Part shown: piece after piece, positions 54,401-64,000 of the stretch | Layout of the letters: the number at the start of each line of letters is the position of its first letter | Position numbering within the stretch: position 1 is the stretch's first letter | NCBI GenBank assembly: GCA_030248215.1 | Contig: JASANG010001402.1 | Location: forward strand, 326,501 to 390,500 | Length of the DNA: 64,000 bases | Source: Enoplolaimus lenunculus | Lineage: Eukaryota > Nematoda > Enoplea > Enoplida > Thoracostomopsidae | Reading direction: 5' to 3' | Notes under the pieces: generated by a model | Seen by the model: only the letters and a program-made list of their open reading frames with translations | The model's database searches: none | What the model was told of the DNA's origin: nothing | Translations under genes and position numbers: made by a program

Positions 54401-57400
54401 GCTTGAAAATATCCGAGGGGTGCTAGCGCTACTGTTGGCACTGTTACTACTCGGTGATTTCATATCAGGGGTGGCAACCGACTGTGGCACTACACTAGAC
54501 GGATTCAACGGTACAGCTGGTACATTATCCGCTAACTCACCAGTATTGCCTAAACTAGGAAGAACACTGCCATCGGAAACAATACCAGGACACCCAGTCT
54601 GATCCGTTAAAGTTTGTCCTGTAATTAGAACAGTTTCAGATTTCGCAGGGGCAATCGAACCAGCTCCGTACGCTCCTATTCCCATCGCGGACACTCGAAT
54701 GTTATCAGCCAATCCTGGTACCATTGAAACGAAACCAGTTGTCCCAGCCGTGCCGTACGGAGGCCTGCCAGCGTTATTCCAGCTCGTTGCTATGATTTGC
54801 GGCGACGGCAAAGCCGCAGATGCAGGCAACATAGACCCTGGCATTGCAGGCACCATCGCTCCACCGGTGGCGCCGGCAAATCCAGTCACTGGCACCCCAG
54901 CAGCGGCCATACTGGCGATCTTGCGAGGCGCTCGTGGCATACGAACACGAGCACCCCGTGGTCGCCGCGTAGGAGGTCTACCGACCCGGTTACCCCCACC
55001 ACGACCAACGCCCCTCAGGTTGCTACTAATCAACGCTGCGGTGGCTGCGATATTGGACGTATCGATACCAGCAGCTGTAAGTGTTGCTAATGCTGCTGCA
55101 GTTGCGCTGGCGTCGCCAGATTGGCCGCTAGCAGCATTCAGCAACGCTAACAGCTGCTGGCGTTGGGCGACCGACGCTGTAGTGGTTGCTATTGGTGCGG
55201 TGACAATTTGCTGGCCTGTGGTTGCCGTCGCCGACAGCTGCGACGTGACAGCGCCATCACCGTCAACTGTATCTGGTAGCGACTGCGGAGCCGTTAAGGG
55301 CAAAACACCGCCGGCGCCAGCCGTAGCATTTGCCGACTGATTTCCACTCGCAGCTGAAGCCTCTTTCGCCGCTGCCGCGGCCTGCTGGACTGCGGTTTTC
55401 GGGAACTTCAGCACTAACGCGTCGCGAGCTACTCGTTGCGCGTGTCGAACAATTTCTTTTGTAAACTTAATTTTCGTACCTTCGACACTGATCAGGCGGC
55501 GGCGGCCACTGCCGTCTGCGGGCAGCTCTTCGCGAAGGCGCCGCTGCAGCTCGGCGTCCAACTGTTCGTCCGTTTTGGCGACACCACTAGAGGTCCCGCT
55601 GCCGGCGCCGCCTGGAAACGTGATAAAGTACTGTGGGCATTCGCGATTGGTCCTCATATGCCCTTGTTGACCGCACGCGGAACATTTCATTCGATACGCC
55701 GGTTTCAATTTCGGCTTACGACCAGCAGTGGAAGCCACCGCGTTCGGTCCTTGTCCATGCGGCGGCGGCCGACGAACTGGCTTCTTCCGAGGTCGACCTA
55801 TCGTCGGCGGGACGCCTGTGCCACCGGCAGGCCTGCCACGACGGGCTGCCGCCTTCTGGCCCTCATCGTGTTCACCACCCTCTCTTCTGCCGCCCACCCG
55901 CTCTTCGTTCTTCTTAATCCGTCTGAGCCGATCTTGAATTCTACGTTTTTCTCGTTGCTTTTCCGCTTTGTACTCAGCTGAGCTTGTGACAAAATGTCGT
56001 ATAAACGCATCGTCTTTAGCCGTTCGAACCCTCACATATGCGTCAATAACTTCTTGCTTGCTTACAATTTCTTCTGCCACTCTTTCCACTATGCCAACTC
56101 CAGTGCTGCTACTATCACGAAAAGTTCTAAATATCCTCAGTTTTCGATACTTACTACTCGGTGGGATGTTTGATGGTAACCCATTGCTCCCTTGAGTTAG
56201 CGATCCGCTTGGTCCAGGTCCACCGCCCAATTTTGATGCTGCATCGCTTGAAGCAGCTGTCACTGCTGTGGGCTTCCCGTGAATAAGCTCGTGTAATTCG
56301 CGTCTATCTTGTTCTTCTGGATCAAGAGTGGACTAAAAATTAACGGATAGAGCATTACCGACAGAACAGTATTGCAACACAAACAACATTTCTTGTACCC
56401 TATCCCGCTTAGCGATGGTAAGACGGCTTAAAATCACGCCTTTTGTCTAATGTTTATAAGAATATTGGATCTCGCTGCTTTGAGTGCAAGCAGCATACCA
56501 CGGTGGCATGGAACGCAAGATTTACCCAATTCCAAATCCGAACCCATTGCGATTTTGAAAAATCCATTACAGAATCCGAACCTTGACTTTGAAAAATCAT
56601 TCCATTTAGATAAAAGTAATGCATGCAATTGAAACTGAAGCCGTTTGACAAGTCGGCTTAGCGAATCTCATCTTATTCTGACAATACATGCATGTAAATT
56701 AAAATATCTACAGCAGAATTCAGTCAAACATGGATTGAACCCAAGCACTAAGTTTTTCAAAAATAGCACATTCTGTTAAAACTCTATTTAAAAACACAAT
56801 CATGTGATTCGGTACCTTGCTAGATTAAGTTGTTCTAAAACAGAATCCGAACCCGATTACGAACAATTAATATTTGCCGAATCTGAGACCAAACCTCATC
56901 TTAAAGAACAACAGTTATGATCTAAGCAATCACTGAAGAGACTGAATAATACCATATCAATGAAGTTCTAAATGTAACTGACAAGTTCATTTTCACCTCA
57001 ACAGACACTGCGGCACCAGCGTTATTTTTCTTCTCAGCATCATCGGTTGATTTTTGCTTCTTCAAACTCAACATCGATTCAATATTTTTACCCATTTCAT
57101 CCAAATCCGAGTCTTCGTCTCCAGTCGATTCGTCATCGGTGCTTAACGGTTCAGTGCACGACAACACTCTGAAGTATAAATTACATAGACATTAAATAGG
57201 CGAATAGTTGTTCGGGACACAATATATAGGCTATGTTTTCGCTTTCAGCGTTTAGTGCTCATATTCTCAAATGTATAGCTCCCATCCCCTGTTGGCGGTA
57301 ATACCTGCTATTCAAAATAATTCGAAATAGCAAAAGTATGGGTAATTTAACAATCGTTGGGCTGTAACCGTCTACTCTAAAATGCTGTTTCAGTTTCTAT

Positions 57401-60400
57401 TCCAAAAATCAATAACATCTAACGAAATACAGTATCGGATAAAATTAAGCGCAATCGCAATTGGGTTCCATTTTTTCGTTTTGAAACGCAATCGCTTGCA
57501 AACCGCAAGCAACAGACTTGCGAACATAGCAAAACCAAAGCACGATTATATAGGAACCCAAATGCAACAAGTCCACTCCCAATTTACCGAGCACTATTTC
57601 TGTTTGTGACAGTTGCAAAAACAACTAAATTATGTACTTGTTTTGGATTTCAAATATCCGCTGACAGTCTTTCTTAAATCGCTGATGGACCTCAGCCGAA
57701 CTAAACCTCGCACTTCCACGTGCAAACTTCGTAATTCCTAAAATATGCAAATATGAATAATTAACTTATCACAATTTGAGTAATTTTTCGGATTATGAAA
57801 CAAAAATTTGGAAGTTAAACTATACAACTTTCTTGTTTTAATGCTACAACAGCCATTACTAAGCAACCAGCAAGCAAAAATTAGCTTAGCTTCAATTCAT
57901 GCATAATTCTAGTAATTATAAAATGCCAAGCACTCGGATGAGACAAGTAAATGACAGGGATCGACCGGATATCCCGCACCGGTTTAATATGCGGCAAAAT
58001 CCGACATCCGCACCCGGTTCCGATACATATTTTTGCACGACTCAAATATTTCCAACATTGTACAAATTTAGATCCTATATCCGGTTAACATCGTGCTCCG
58101 GTTTCGGTCCAAAATTCACTATCTGGCTCCGGTTCCGGTAAAATTCATATCTGGTCGAGCTATGGTAAATGACACAACTAGCTATACGGCATGGATGACT
58201 TGTATATTTTATTTTTGCCTTTTCTTGTGGTTATTCATTGTATCATTCCTTTAAGAGGCTTCATATCATTTATGTTTTGCTCCTTCTGTTAACAATTCTA
58301 GCTTGTTGGAAAGTAAACTGCTTACCTGTACCGCCGGATTTCGCTTGCTGCGTCGACAGCGTCCGAATTACGTCGATAATTTCCCATCGTGATAGTTGTT
58401 TAATCTGAAACCAAAATAAAAAATTTCAATGCAGAACGAACGTTTTTTTTATGTTTCAAAGTAATCAATTGCTTTGGCAAGAAGGTAAAACAAAAATGCA
58501 GCAGACAAATTAATAATTTAACAGAAAAAATGTTTAAATCAGAAAATGGTACCATTCCAGTAGTCGAGTTGTAAAATTAACTAAAAAAGTTTGAACATCT
58601 AACTTACATCCTCATCCGCAATATCAAATTTGTTTTTCAACAGCGCCTTTGCATCCTTTAGTGACAGCTTTCGTAAATCCGCATCAGTTCCCGTTACACT
58701 CCGTTTCATTTGCTGCTTGAAACGTTCTGCTTGCTCTGGATCTTGCTGAACCTTAAACATTCATTCAAACACACCTCAATACAGCTGCTCTAATAACAAT
58801 ATTTTGTGTTTACTCCATCTATGTACGTATTTAATAATTTTTCACCGATTTGTTCATTTAAAACAAAGCACGGCGCTAAAAGTCTTGTAAATTTTGTTTA
58901 TCTTATTTATATTTTTCGTTTTATTAACAATGGTGCATTCTTCAACCTTCGTTGAAATGGCAGCTATTTTCCAGGTTTGAAACGAGAACCAAAATCTTCC
59001 TCAAGCACGAACAAGAACAGAGATTGAACTCATTACCATTACCACAATATATACACAACCCGAAATTTTAAAGAATCGTTACTACTATCCACGTCCACAA
59101 AAAATAAAATGCCAAAAACGGCATAACAGCAAAAGATCAGTGTTTGCCAAAAATTCCTTCCAGAATAGTTATTATTAAGTAGAACCATTATCACGGTCCC
59201 CGTGCAAATCGTTCAAAAACGAACCAACGCCCTAAAAGTTTTCTCTAACATGCAGAAAGCTTGCAGTTTCCACATTAAATCCAGATCCCGAACAGCCTAA
59301 GCTAGTCGGTTGTAGAGAAAAGTTTTGATTGTTATGTTTTATGGGGATGATCGCCTTCGTTTTAGGATACGACCCGCCGGCTCGGGCGATCATCCCCATA
59401 AAACATAACATGGTGACATGGTCACCATGTTATGTTTTATCGGGATGATCGCCCGAGCCGGCGGGTCGTATCCTAAAACTAAGGCGATCATCCCCATAAA
59501 ACATAACATTGATAAATTTACACGAGAAGCATACACCTTTTCAACAATTTACTGAAACTTAACCATCGTAACTTTGCTTTACCTTAGGTGGCTTGAACGA
59601 TTCTGGAATATACGAATACCCTTCTCCGCAGCCAGTTGGATCTGCAACGCCTGTTAAATCGAGAAGACACTTTTGTTTCATACACATTATATACGCGCGT
59701 GTTGTATTCCACGGTGCACACTTGACCTAAAAATATAAAACAATAAAATTTACATAATATATTATTGAAAAGTTAGTTACGTGCAATCACTCGTTTAGCA
59801 AAGGCCTTCGCCAAAGCCTAAAAGCATACTATTGGTCGGACTCATACGCTAGCAAACTCGCATATACAACTTAGCTTAACGCTTGCATCGTCTAAACACT
59901 GCAGAGTCTTAACAGCAACTATATTTCACAGGAAGCAGGAACAGAACAAGAACCGAAACAAAAATTGCCAATTTATGGCAGCACCGAATTACTTCTAACA
60001 GGCTGTGATTCAAAATGAAATATATTTCGATCGTCGACTGTCGTGCGTTTTCAGTAGCCAGTTTTCCAAGTTATTCAAAAACATGCATCGAGTACTTTAA
60101 AATGCTGAATATTTTCAAGAAAGTTGAGCAAAATTAATCGCCTGCATCCACCGACTACTACCCGACCCATACTCTACTACGGGCATCAATCAAGAAACCC
60201 TTGCAATAAGCGTTCAATTTCTACCAAAACAATCATACCTCATCCTCAATTTTAACCGGATGTTCTTCATCGTCGTCTTCTGGTGTGAAAAAATATTTCT
60301 CTCCGTATCCAGCATCCTGCAAAAATCATAATATTACATAACTTATGATACTTTCTGCACCATTCCTTAATTATTTGAAGCCGAGCGAGATCAACGCAAG

Positions 60401-63400
60401 CATTGAGAAATAAAATTGTGAGTACATCACCAGCTAACAGGGTACAAACGGAATTCCGTTCCCAGTATCATCTCCGATTCAAAATAAGTCCCGATTTCGT
60501 TTGTGATTGAAAATTCAATCTTAGTCGGGACAGTAAGCTTCAAATTTTGCGCTTCTTTTTATCGTTCTTACAAGAATAAGTACAAGAAGTTAGGAAACAC
60601 TTTTATAATTTGAAATAATTTCTCAGCTAACAGTCTTTATAACATTAGCAATACAAACCTTAAGCCTTTGCTCTGCGGACACCATACTATGATATGCGCA
60701 GTACATTTCCGGCGTGACCATTGCACGTAGTTCTTCTTGCGATGGCAACCGAAAATCATCACGTAGTGTCCAATAACCGGCATCAGAATCTAACATAAAA
60801 CATACTCGGGTGTAAAAATATTTTTTCTGAGAAGATAAACTCTTAGTGACACCTCAGAGTTAGTTAAATTGGTACGAATCCCGCAATACTAAAAGCGCAT
60901 CTGTAAATTGCTTACAGTAACAAGTACGTCTGGCGTTCGTAAACTGAGGTATGAATAAAGTTAATTTACAGCCACCGACAGAATTAGGAGCATTCGCAAT
61001 CACGTTCCATACTGCGGTTCTCATCACGATTAGTCGTTTCTTGATGGCGATTGCTCGTTTTTAAGCGCAATCGCTCGCAAACGCGATCTGAGCTACTCGC
61101 GTTTACTGAGACCATAACAGCGACATCAACCGTGGTTGCGTAGTATTAATTTTTTGTAAATGCGACTGCAGCCGCGCTTTGAGACGCGACAAGAATGGCG
61201 CCTGTAGACGCGACTGGTCGCATACAAAGAAAATTCATACCGCAATTATGAGGTTACGACTAAAGACGCAGTCGCAATTGTTTCACACTTAATTCTGTCA
61301 TACAAAGCTGCTAATATTTTCCGCGTCAGAACACTTAAATCAACTGATTTAAATCCGCGCGTGTATTCCAAAACACGAACCAGCATTCTTATATGGTTCA
61401 AGCACCTATCACCAGCTAGCAATACATTTTCAATCCATAGATCTAACGCATTATCACCTCACAGTTCGCTTACTTGTTACTCTTTGTTGTATTTCGTTCC
61501 CATAGCGGCGAAAGTCAGCACAAAGCTTCAGCCTTTTCCTAATCCCGCTCTCGGCGTGTTGAGGAAACGCGCGTCTTATATCGTCCATACACACGCGACG
61601 TGGTGTTTCATTAGATGCCCAGAACGCCCGATAAATATGAACCTATAAAATTCAAAATTCGTACTATTCAAATTCAACGAAACCTATAATTTATGTTGTC
61701 AATCAACTTGAATGACAAGAAAAAGAATACACATACAGCTGTATCTACGTTCTGCGTTTATCAATTTGAAACTGTTTTTCATTTAATGCTACGAAGACTG
61801 CATAAAACCAGGCACTTTTGACAATTAATACGACCTGCACCAACACACAAAACTTCAAAATATTACGTTATTCGAAAATAATGATAGCGTCCGTTAAGCT
61901 TAATTTTCATTCGCTAGTCTAAAATTGTAAATTGCATCTTGAATTTGAACGCAGACAAAGTTTGCCAACACATAAATCCAAGCGACTAAACCTACCCGAC
62001 ATTAACTACAGTCACTAGCAATTTCTCGCACTGCTTTACACCTCAAATTCATATACACAAAATTTCTTTACAAAAATTGCAGCAGCAAGCAATATCTGCA
62101 GTTTAAAATTTAACGACCGTTTTTCAACCTCAAATTTACCCGAACCTCCAAAATATACTTCACTAACAATTTGCAATTGTTGCAAATTGCACTTGTATAT
62201 GTAATTCTGAAAACAGAGCAACCACAATTTGACATACCAACAAAAAATCACGAACAAAATGTGTTGCGCGTTTTGAATTTGGTGACGGGACTTCGTACAG
62301 GGGGCACAGCTGTCCTGTGCAAAATATCGTTGGCACTTGTCGTATAGAATATCCGCTAGCACTCGACCGTATCACAAGGAAATCTGTCGCCGGACACACG
62401 TGTTGATAAACAGGAACACGATACAAGTTGTTTTCTAGCGCCTCAAATGAAAGCAATTTAAATACTTAAATGCTACAATCAAAACCATAGCAGGGCGATT
62501 GTCGGCCTATGCTGGTATTGCAAGTATTCAACCACTTTAGTCAGTTTTCAAAATTTACAAAAATACTTTCCAATAACAATATACTGAATTCATACGAAAA
62601 GCTTGCAGTTGTCGCAAACATTTCCACTCTGACAAGTTGTTACACACAGTTCGACCACTGCGAACCAGAAAAACATACCCTAACTTTATAGAAACACAAA
62701 CTGATCACCAACATGGCTAATCATAATAAACTCTAATGAAGCCTCTGCTGCAATGATCGAGCTAGCGCAGTTCATTCGGTCCATTTTTTTGAAAAATGTG
62801 TTAAACTTGTGGTATTGTTTATTCCGCACCCACTACGCAAATCAGCTTCCAAAACACACGAAAGGGCATGGACCGACCGAGTGAGCAATTGCTTCAATAG
62901 CTGATATTATCACATCCCAGACTTTCAGGTCCACACAGTGACTACCTGTAAGGCTTCGCCCTGCTGCAAACTGCCAAGGAACGGCGGTGAATGAGTGAAC
63001 GCAGTTTCGCCAAAATCAAATTTCGGCTCCGTAATATCCTTACCCGTAGGCTGAAAACAACTTAAATTAATATCAAAAATTAAATAAAGAATATGCTCCA
63101 AAACCTCGATAACGCACGTGTGGCCGCGGCGATCTCGTCGTGCACATTCCGTCAATTTCGTGTTTAGATGTTTTTAAAAAACTTGTATTCTCAAATGCGC
63201 ACTGCACCTATCTCAGTTGAAGACAGGTCTTGTAACTTTAGGATTATTGAATGGCGAAATACTAAACTAAGCGCATTAGTAGCATTAGAGTCGTACCAGT
63301 TATCGATACGTTTTACACTGACGAACTCCTGTAATTGCGAATCTTAAAATTGGCACAAAAGTATGTCTTTTGAGGATATGGGTCCTACTAACAGTTTCGT

Positions 63401-63704
63401 GGCATTATAAGTGTTGTGTCGATGCCAGTGTCATACTTAAAACCAACTATTATCCCGAACGCCCATAAAAATTGCTACGACCTTCAGCTACTGAACTTAA
63501 CACATTATCTCAAAGCTAAAGCACTCTTACCCTTTTGTAATAATTTTTAATCTTCGAAGCCATGCCAACATGGCCAAGCAGAGGCGGATGCTCTTCAGAA
63601 TACTCGCACAAAATCAACCTCCCATCGCGTGCGCTTAGGTCTTCTGGTGTTCGCATAAAGAATAACTCGCCGCCACCCAAGTCTTTTCGTTCTTTGTCAC
63701 GAGC
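50342..63704 (-). CDS. TAF1: TAF1, TFIID subunit 1 (5' end outside window)
   Basis: Eighteen exons: 63704-63531, 63050-62946, 62441-62238, 61642-61474, 60789-60659, 60316-60239, 59726-59583, 58751-58608, 58404-58326, 57737-57638, 57168-56997, 56332-53777, 53491-53335, 52800-52697, 52030-51809, 51473-51383, 51063-50912, 50653-50342. All have GT..AG borders, and together they make 5,094 bases in one frame, 1,697 residues plus TGA. The order matches animal TAF1: DUF3591 core ([58 protein letters not shown]), [26 protein letters not shown], the CCHC zinc knuckle, two bromodomains and an acidic Ser/Asp tail ending [11 protein letters not shown]1 is the TFIID scaffold that contacts TBP, TAF7 and promoter DNA, and its bromodomains bind acetylated histone H4. 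The N-terminal part lies beyond 64000. The acceptor at 58751 could instead be at 58745, which removes two residues. Confidence 0.95.
51809..52800 (-). CDS. TAF1: TAF1 exons: bromodomain 2
   Basis: Exon 52800-52697 encodes [20 protein letters not shown] up to the VDKKR loop. Exon 52030-51809 continues [20 protein letters not shown], then [20 protein letters not shown] with the pocket Asn. The intron between (52696-52031) is 666 bases of AT-rich sequence with no recognised repeat. Confidence 0.93.
53335..53491 (-). CDS. TAF1: TAF1 exon: end of bromodomain 1
   Basis: It encodes [20 protein letters not shown], with the Asn of the NG acetyl-lysine pocket, and then [17 protein letters not shown] before a GTAAGT donor. 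The next exon completes the LLDDDE junction, which is characteristic between the two TAF1 bromodomains. A 534-base intron follows. Confidence 0.93.
53777..56332 (-). CDS. TAF1: TAF1 exon 12 of those seen: zinc knuckle and start of bromodomain 1
   Basis: A 2,556-base exon of 852 codons, by far the largest of the gene. In order it holds: the end of the conserved linker with [12 protein letters not shown] and [20 protein letters not shown]; a basic coiled stretch; a basic Gly/Pro-rich segment ([13 protein letters not shown]); the zinc knuckle C-x2-C-x4-H-x6-C (about 55636-55690); then about 400 residues of Ala/Gly/Pro/Thr-rich low-complexity sequence (about 55380-54080) with Arg-rich patches; and the first part of bromodomain 1 with [20 protein letters not shown]. 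The low-complexity block looks like an expansion relative to vertebrate TAF1, by my memory of that protein. Confidence 0.93.
56333..56996 (-). other. TAF1 intron with AATCCGAACC words
   Basis: A 664-base intron. The word AATCCGAACC occurs at about 56535, 56573 and 56842, suggesting a worn repeat. No gene lies inside it. Confidence 0.4.
57955..58150. repeat. Possible CCGGTTCCGG repeat in a TAF1 intron
   Basis: CAGGGATCGACCGGATATCC at the left and GGCTCCGGTTCCGGTAAAAT at the right enclose repeated CCGGTT words. The GC-rich word content contrasts with the AT-rich intron. Termini and duplication are unclear. Confidence 0.4.
59330..59508. mobile_element. 179-base near-perfect nested palindrome with 5-base TSD
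   Basis: A 26-base word starting TGTTATGTTTTATGGGG occurs at 59330-59355 (+), 59385-59410 (-), 59428-59453 (+) and 59483-59508 (-). The cores at 59356-59384 and 59454-59482 are also inverted to each other. The centre is GGTGAC-ATG-GTCACC at 59412-59426. The 88-base arms differ at two positions only. TTGAT flanks both sides. It lies in the TAF1 intron between exons ending 59583 and starting 58751. Confidence 0.9.
60790..61473 (-). other. TAF1 intron, 684 bases
   Basis: No repeat family was assigned. GC-richer words with GCGATTGC and GCGACTG at 61000-61220 hint at a worn foldback element, with GCGCAATCGC-type inverted pairs. Confidence 0.35.
61643..62237 (-). other. TAF1 intron, 595 bases
   Basis: AT-rich and bounded by GTATGT and TTTATAG. 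Nothing else was recognised. Confidence 0.5.
63186..63393. mobile_element. GCCCGTATTCTC MITE in a TAF1 intron
   Basis: The left arm TTGTATTCTCAAATGCGCAC, then ATCTCAGTTGAAGACAGG and the right end GAGGATATGGGTCCTA match the family at 7617-7838. The arms are more worn than in that copy. It lies between TAF1 exons 63531 and 63050. Confidence 0.6.
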
Positions 63705-63839
63705 CTACAACAGCAAAAACAACAATGTTTGAAATAGCACCACTCAAAGATTAAAAATTGCACTAAAATTTGACTATTTAAATTAAAATTCATTTTACTT
63801 AATTCGCTACAATTTACGGTTATGTGCGTACACGTATGT

Positions 63840-64000
63840 ACCAGCGATGGGCGGTCTCGGTTAAAAAAGCGAGACCGAGACCGAGACCCAACCTACCGAG
63901 AATAAAAGTTCTCCAGTCAATTCAGTTTGCCCAGGACCAAAAACAACATTATAGCTTTGAATTAGGGTTGCACTGAGGTGGTTTTGAGACAGTGGGATTT
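63840..64000. repeat. GAGACCGAGACC repeat and start of another element
   Basis: AGCGATGGGCGGTCTCGGTT followed by GCGAGACCGAGACCGAGACC is foldback sequence of hAT-like style. TTAGGGTTGCACTGAGG at 63963 may begin a relative of the element at 20819. Both lie upstream of the first TAF1 exon seen, most likely in its intron. Confidence 0.4.

Noticed and set aside
54420-55981. Long plus-strand frames opposite the big TAF1 exon
   Set aside because: They are antisense shadows of the GC-rich Ala/Gly/Pro-coding exon, which has the conserved TAF1 motifs.
1-64000. Retroviral, LTR, LINE or Polinton remnants
   Set aside because: No reverse transcriptase, integrase, capsid or protein-primed polymerase motif was recognised in any of the frames provided.
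1-64000. Nematode spliced-leader or rRNA genes
   Set aside because: No SL1-like GGTTTAATTACCCAAG and no recognisable rRNA core sequence was seen, so the nematode idea rests on the TTAGGC word alone.

Overview
The window is metazoan nuclear DNA. It has spliced genes with GT..AG introns, a TFIID subunit gene with introns of roughly 120-830 bases, MFSD8-type transporters, and intergenic space packed with short inverted-repeat DNA transposons. The commonest repeat word is TTAGGC, which is the telomere unit of nematodes. That makes a nematode an attractive guess, but here the word sits inside transposons, so the assignment stays tentative. No retroviral, LTR, LINE or Polinton coding sequence was recognised.

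Layout. 249-1428 (+) holds the last two exons of an unrecognised gene. 4331-5090 (-) holds a Ser/Thr/Pro-rich terminal exon. 17849-19723 and 22681-24453 (-) are two intronless tandem MFSD8/CLN7-like transporters that share a near-identical patch. 25-40 kb has no convincing gene. 40319-42076 (+) holds exons of a small single-pass membrane protein. 43637-47772 (+) holds the 3' exons of a large disordered protein. 50342-63704 (-) holds 18 exons of TAF1, the largest TFIID subunit, running from the DUF3591 core through the zinc knuckle and two bromodomains to the acidic tail. Its 5' end lies beyond the right edge. The joined TAF1 exons keep one frame for 5,094 bases.

Repeats. The dominant one is a group of 150-315 base MITE-like elements with GGCC(C/A)ATGT termini, 8-base target duplications (hAT-like) and an internal TTAGGC array. 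At least 25 copies have both ends and about ten more are partial. All lie between 1 and 49.3 kb and none was seen in the TAF1 gene. Other families are: TA-flanked elements of about 270 bases carrying a tRNA-like segment; CAGGGTGCAACCGG hAT-like MITEs; TA-flanked CACTGCAAAAA and CACTCAAAA MITEs; CTGTAGTGACC and GCCCGTATTCTC MITEs; and a 179-base near-perfect nested palindrome in a TAF1 intron. Nested insertions give relative ages.

The genes do not form a pathway. The host genes are a transcription factor subunit, probable lysosomal transporters and three or four unrecognised proteins. The most unusual content is the telomere-motif MITE group.
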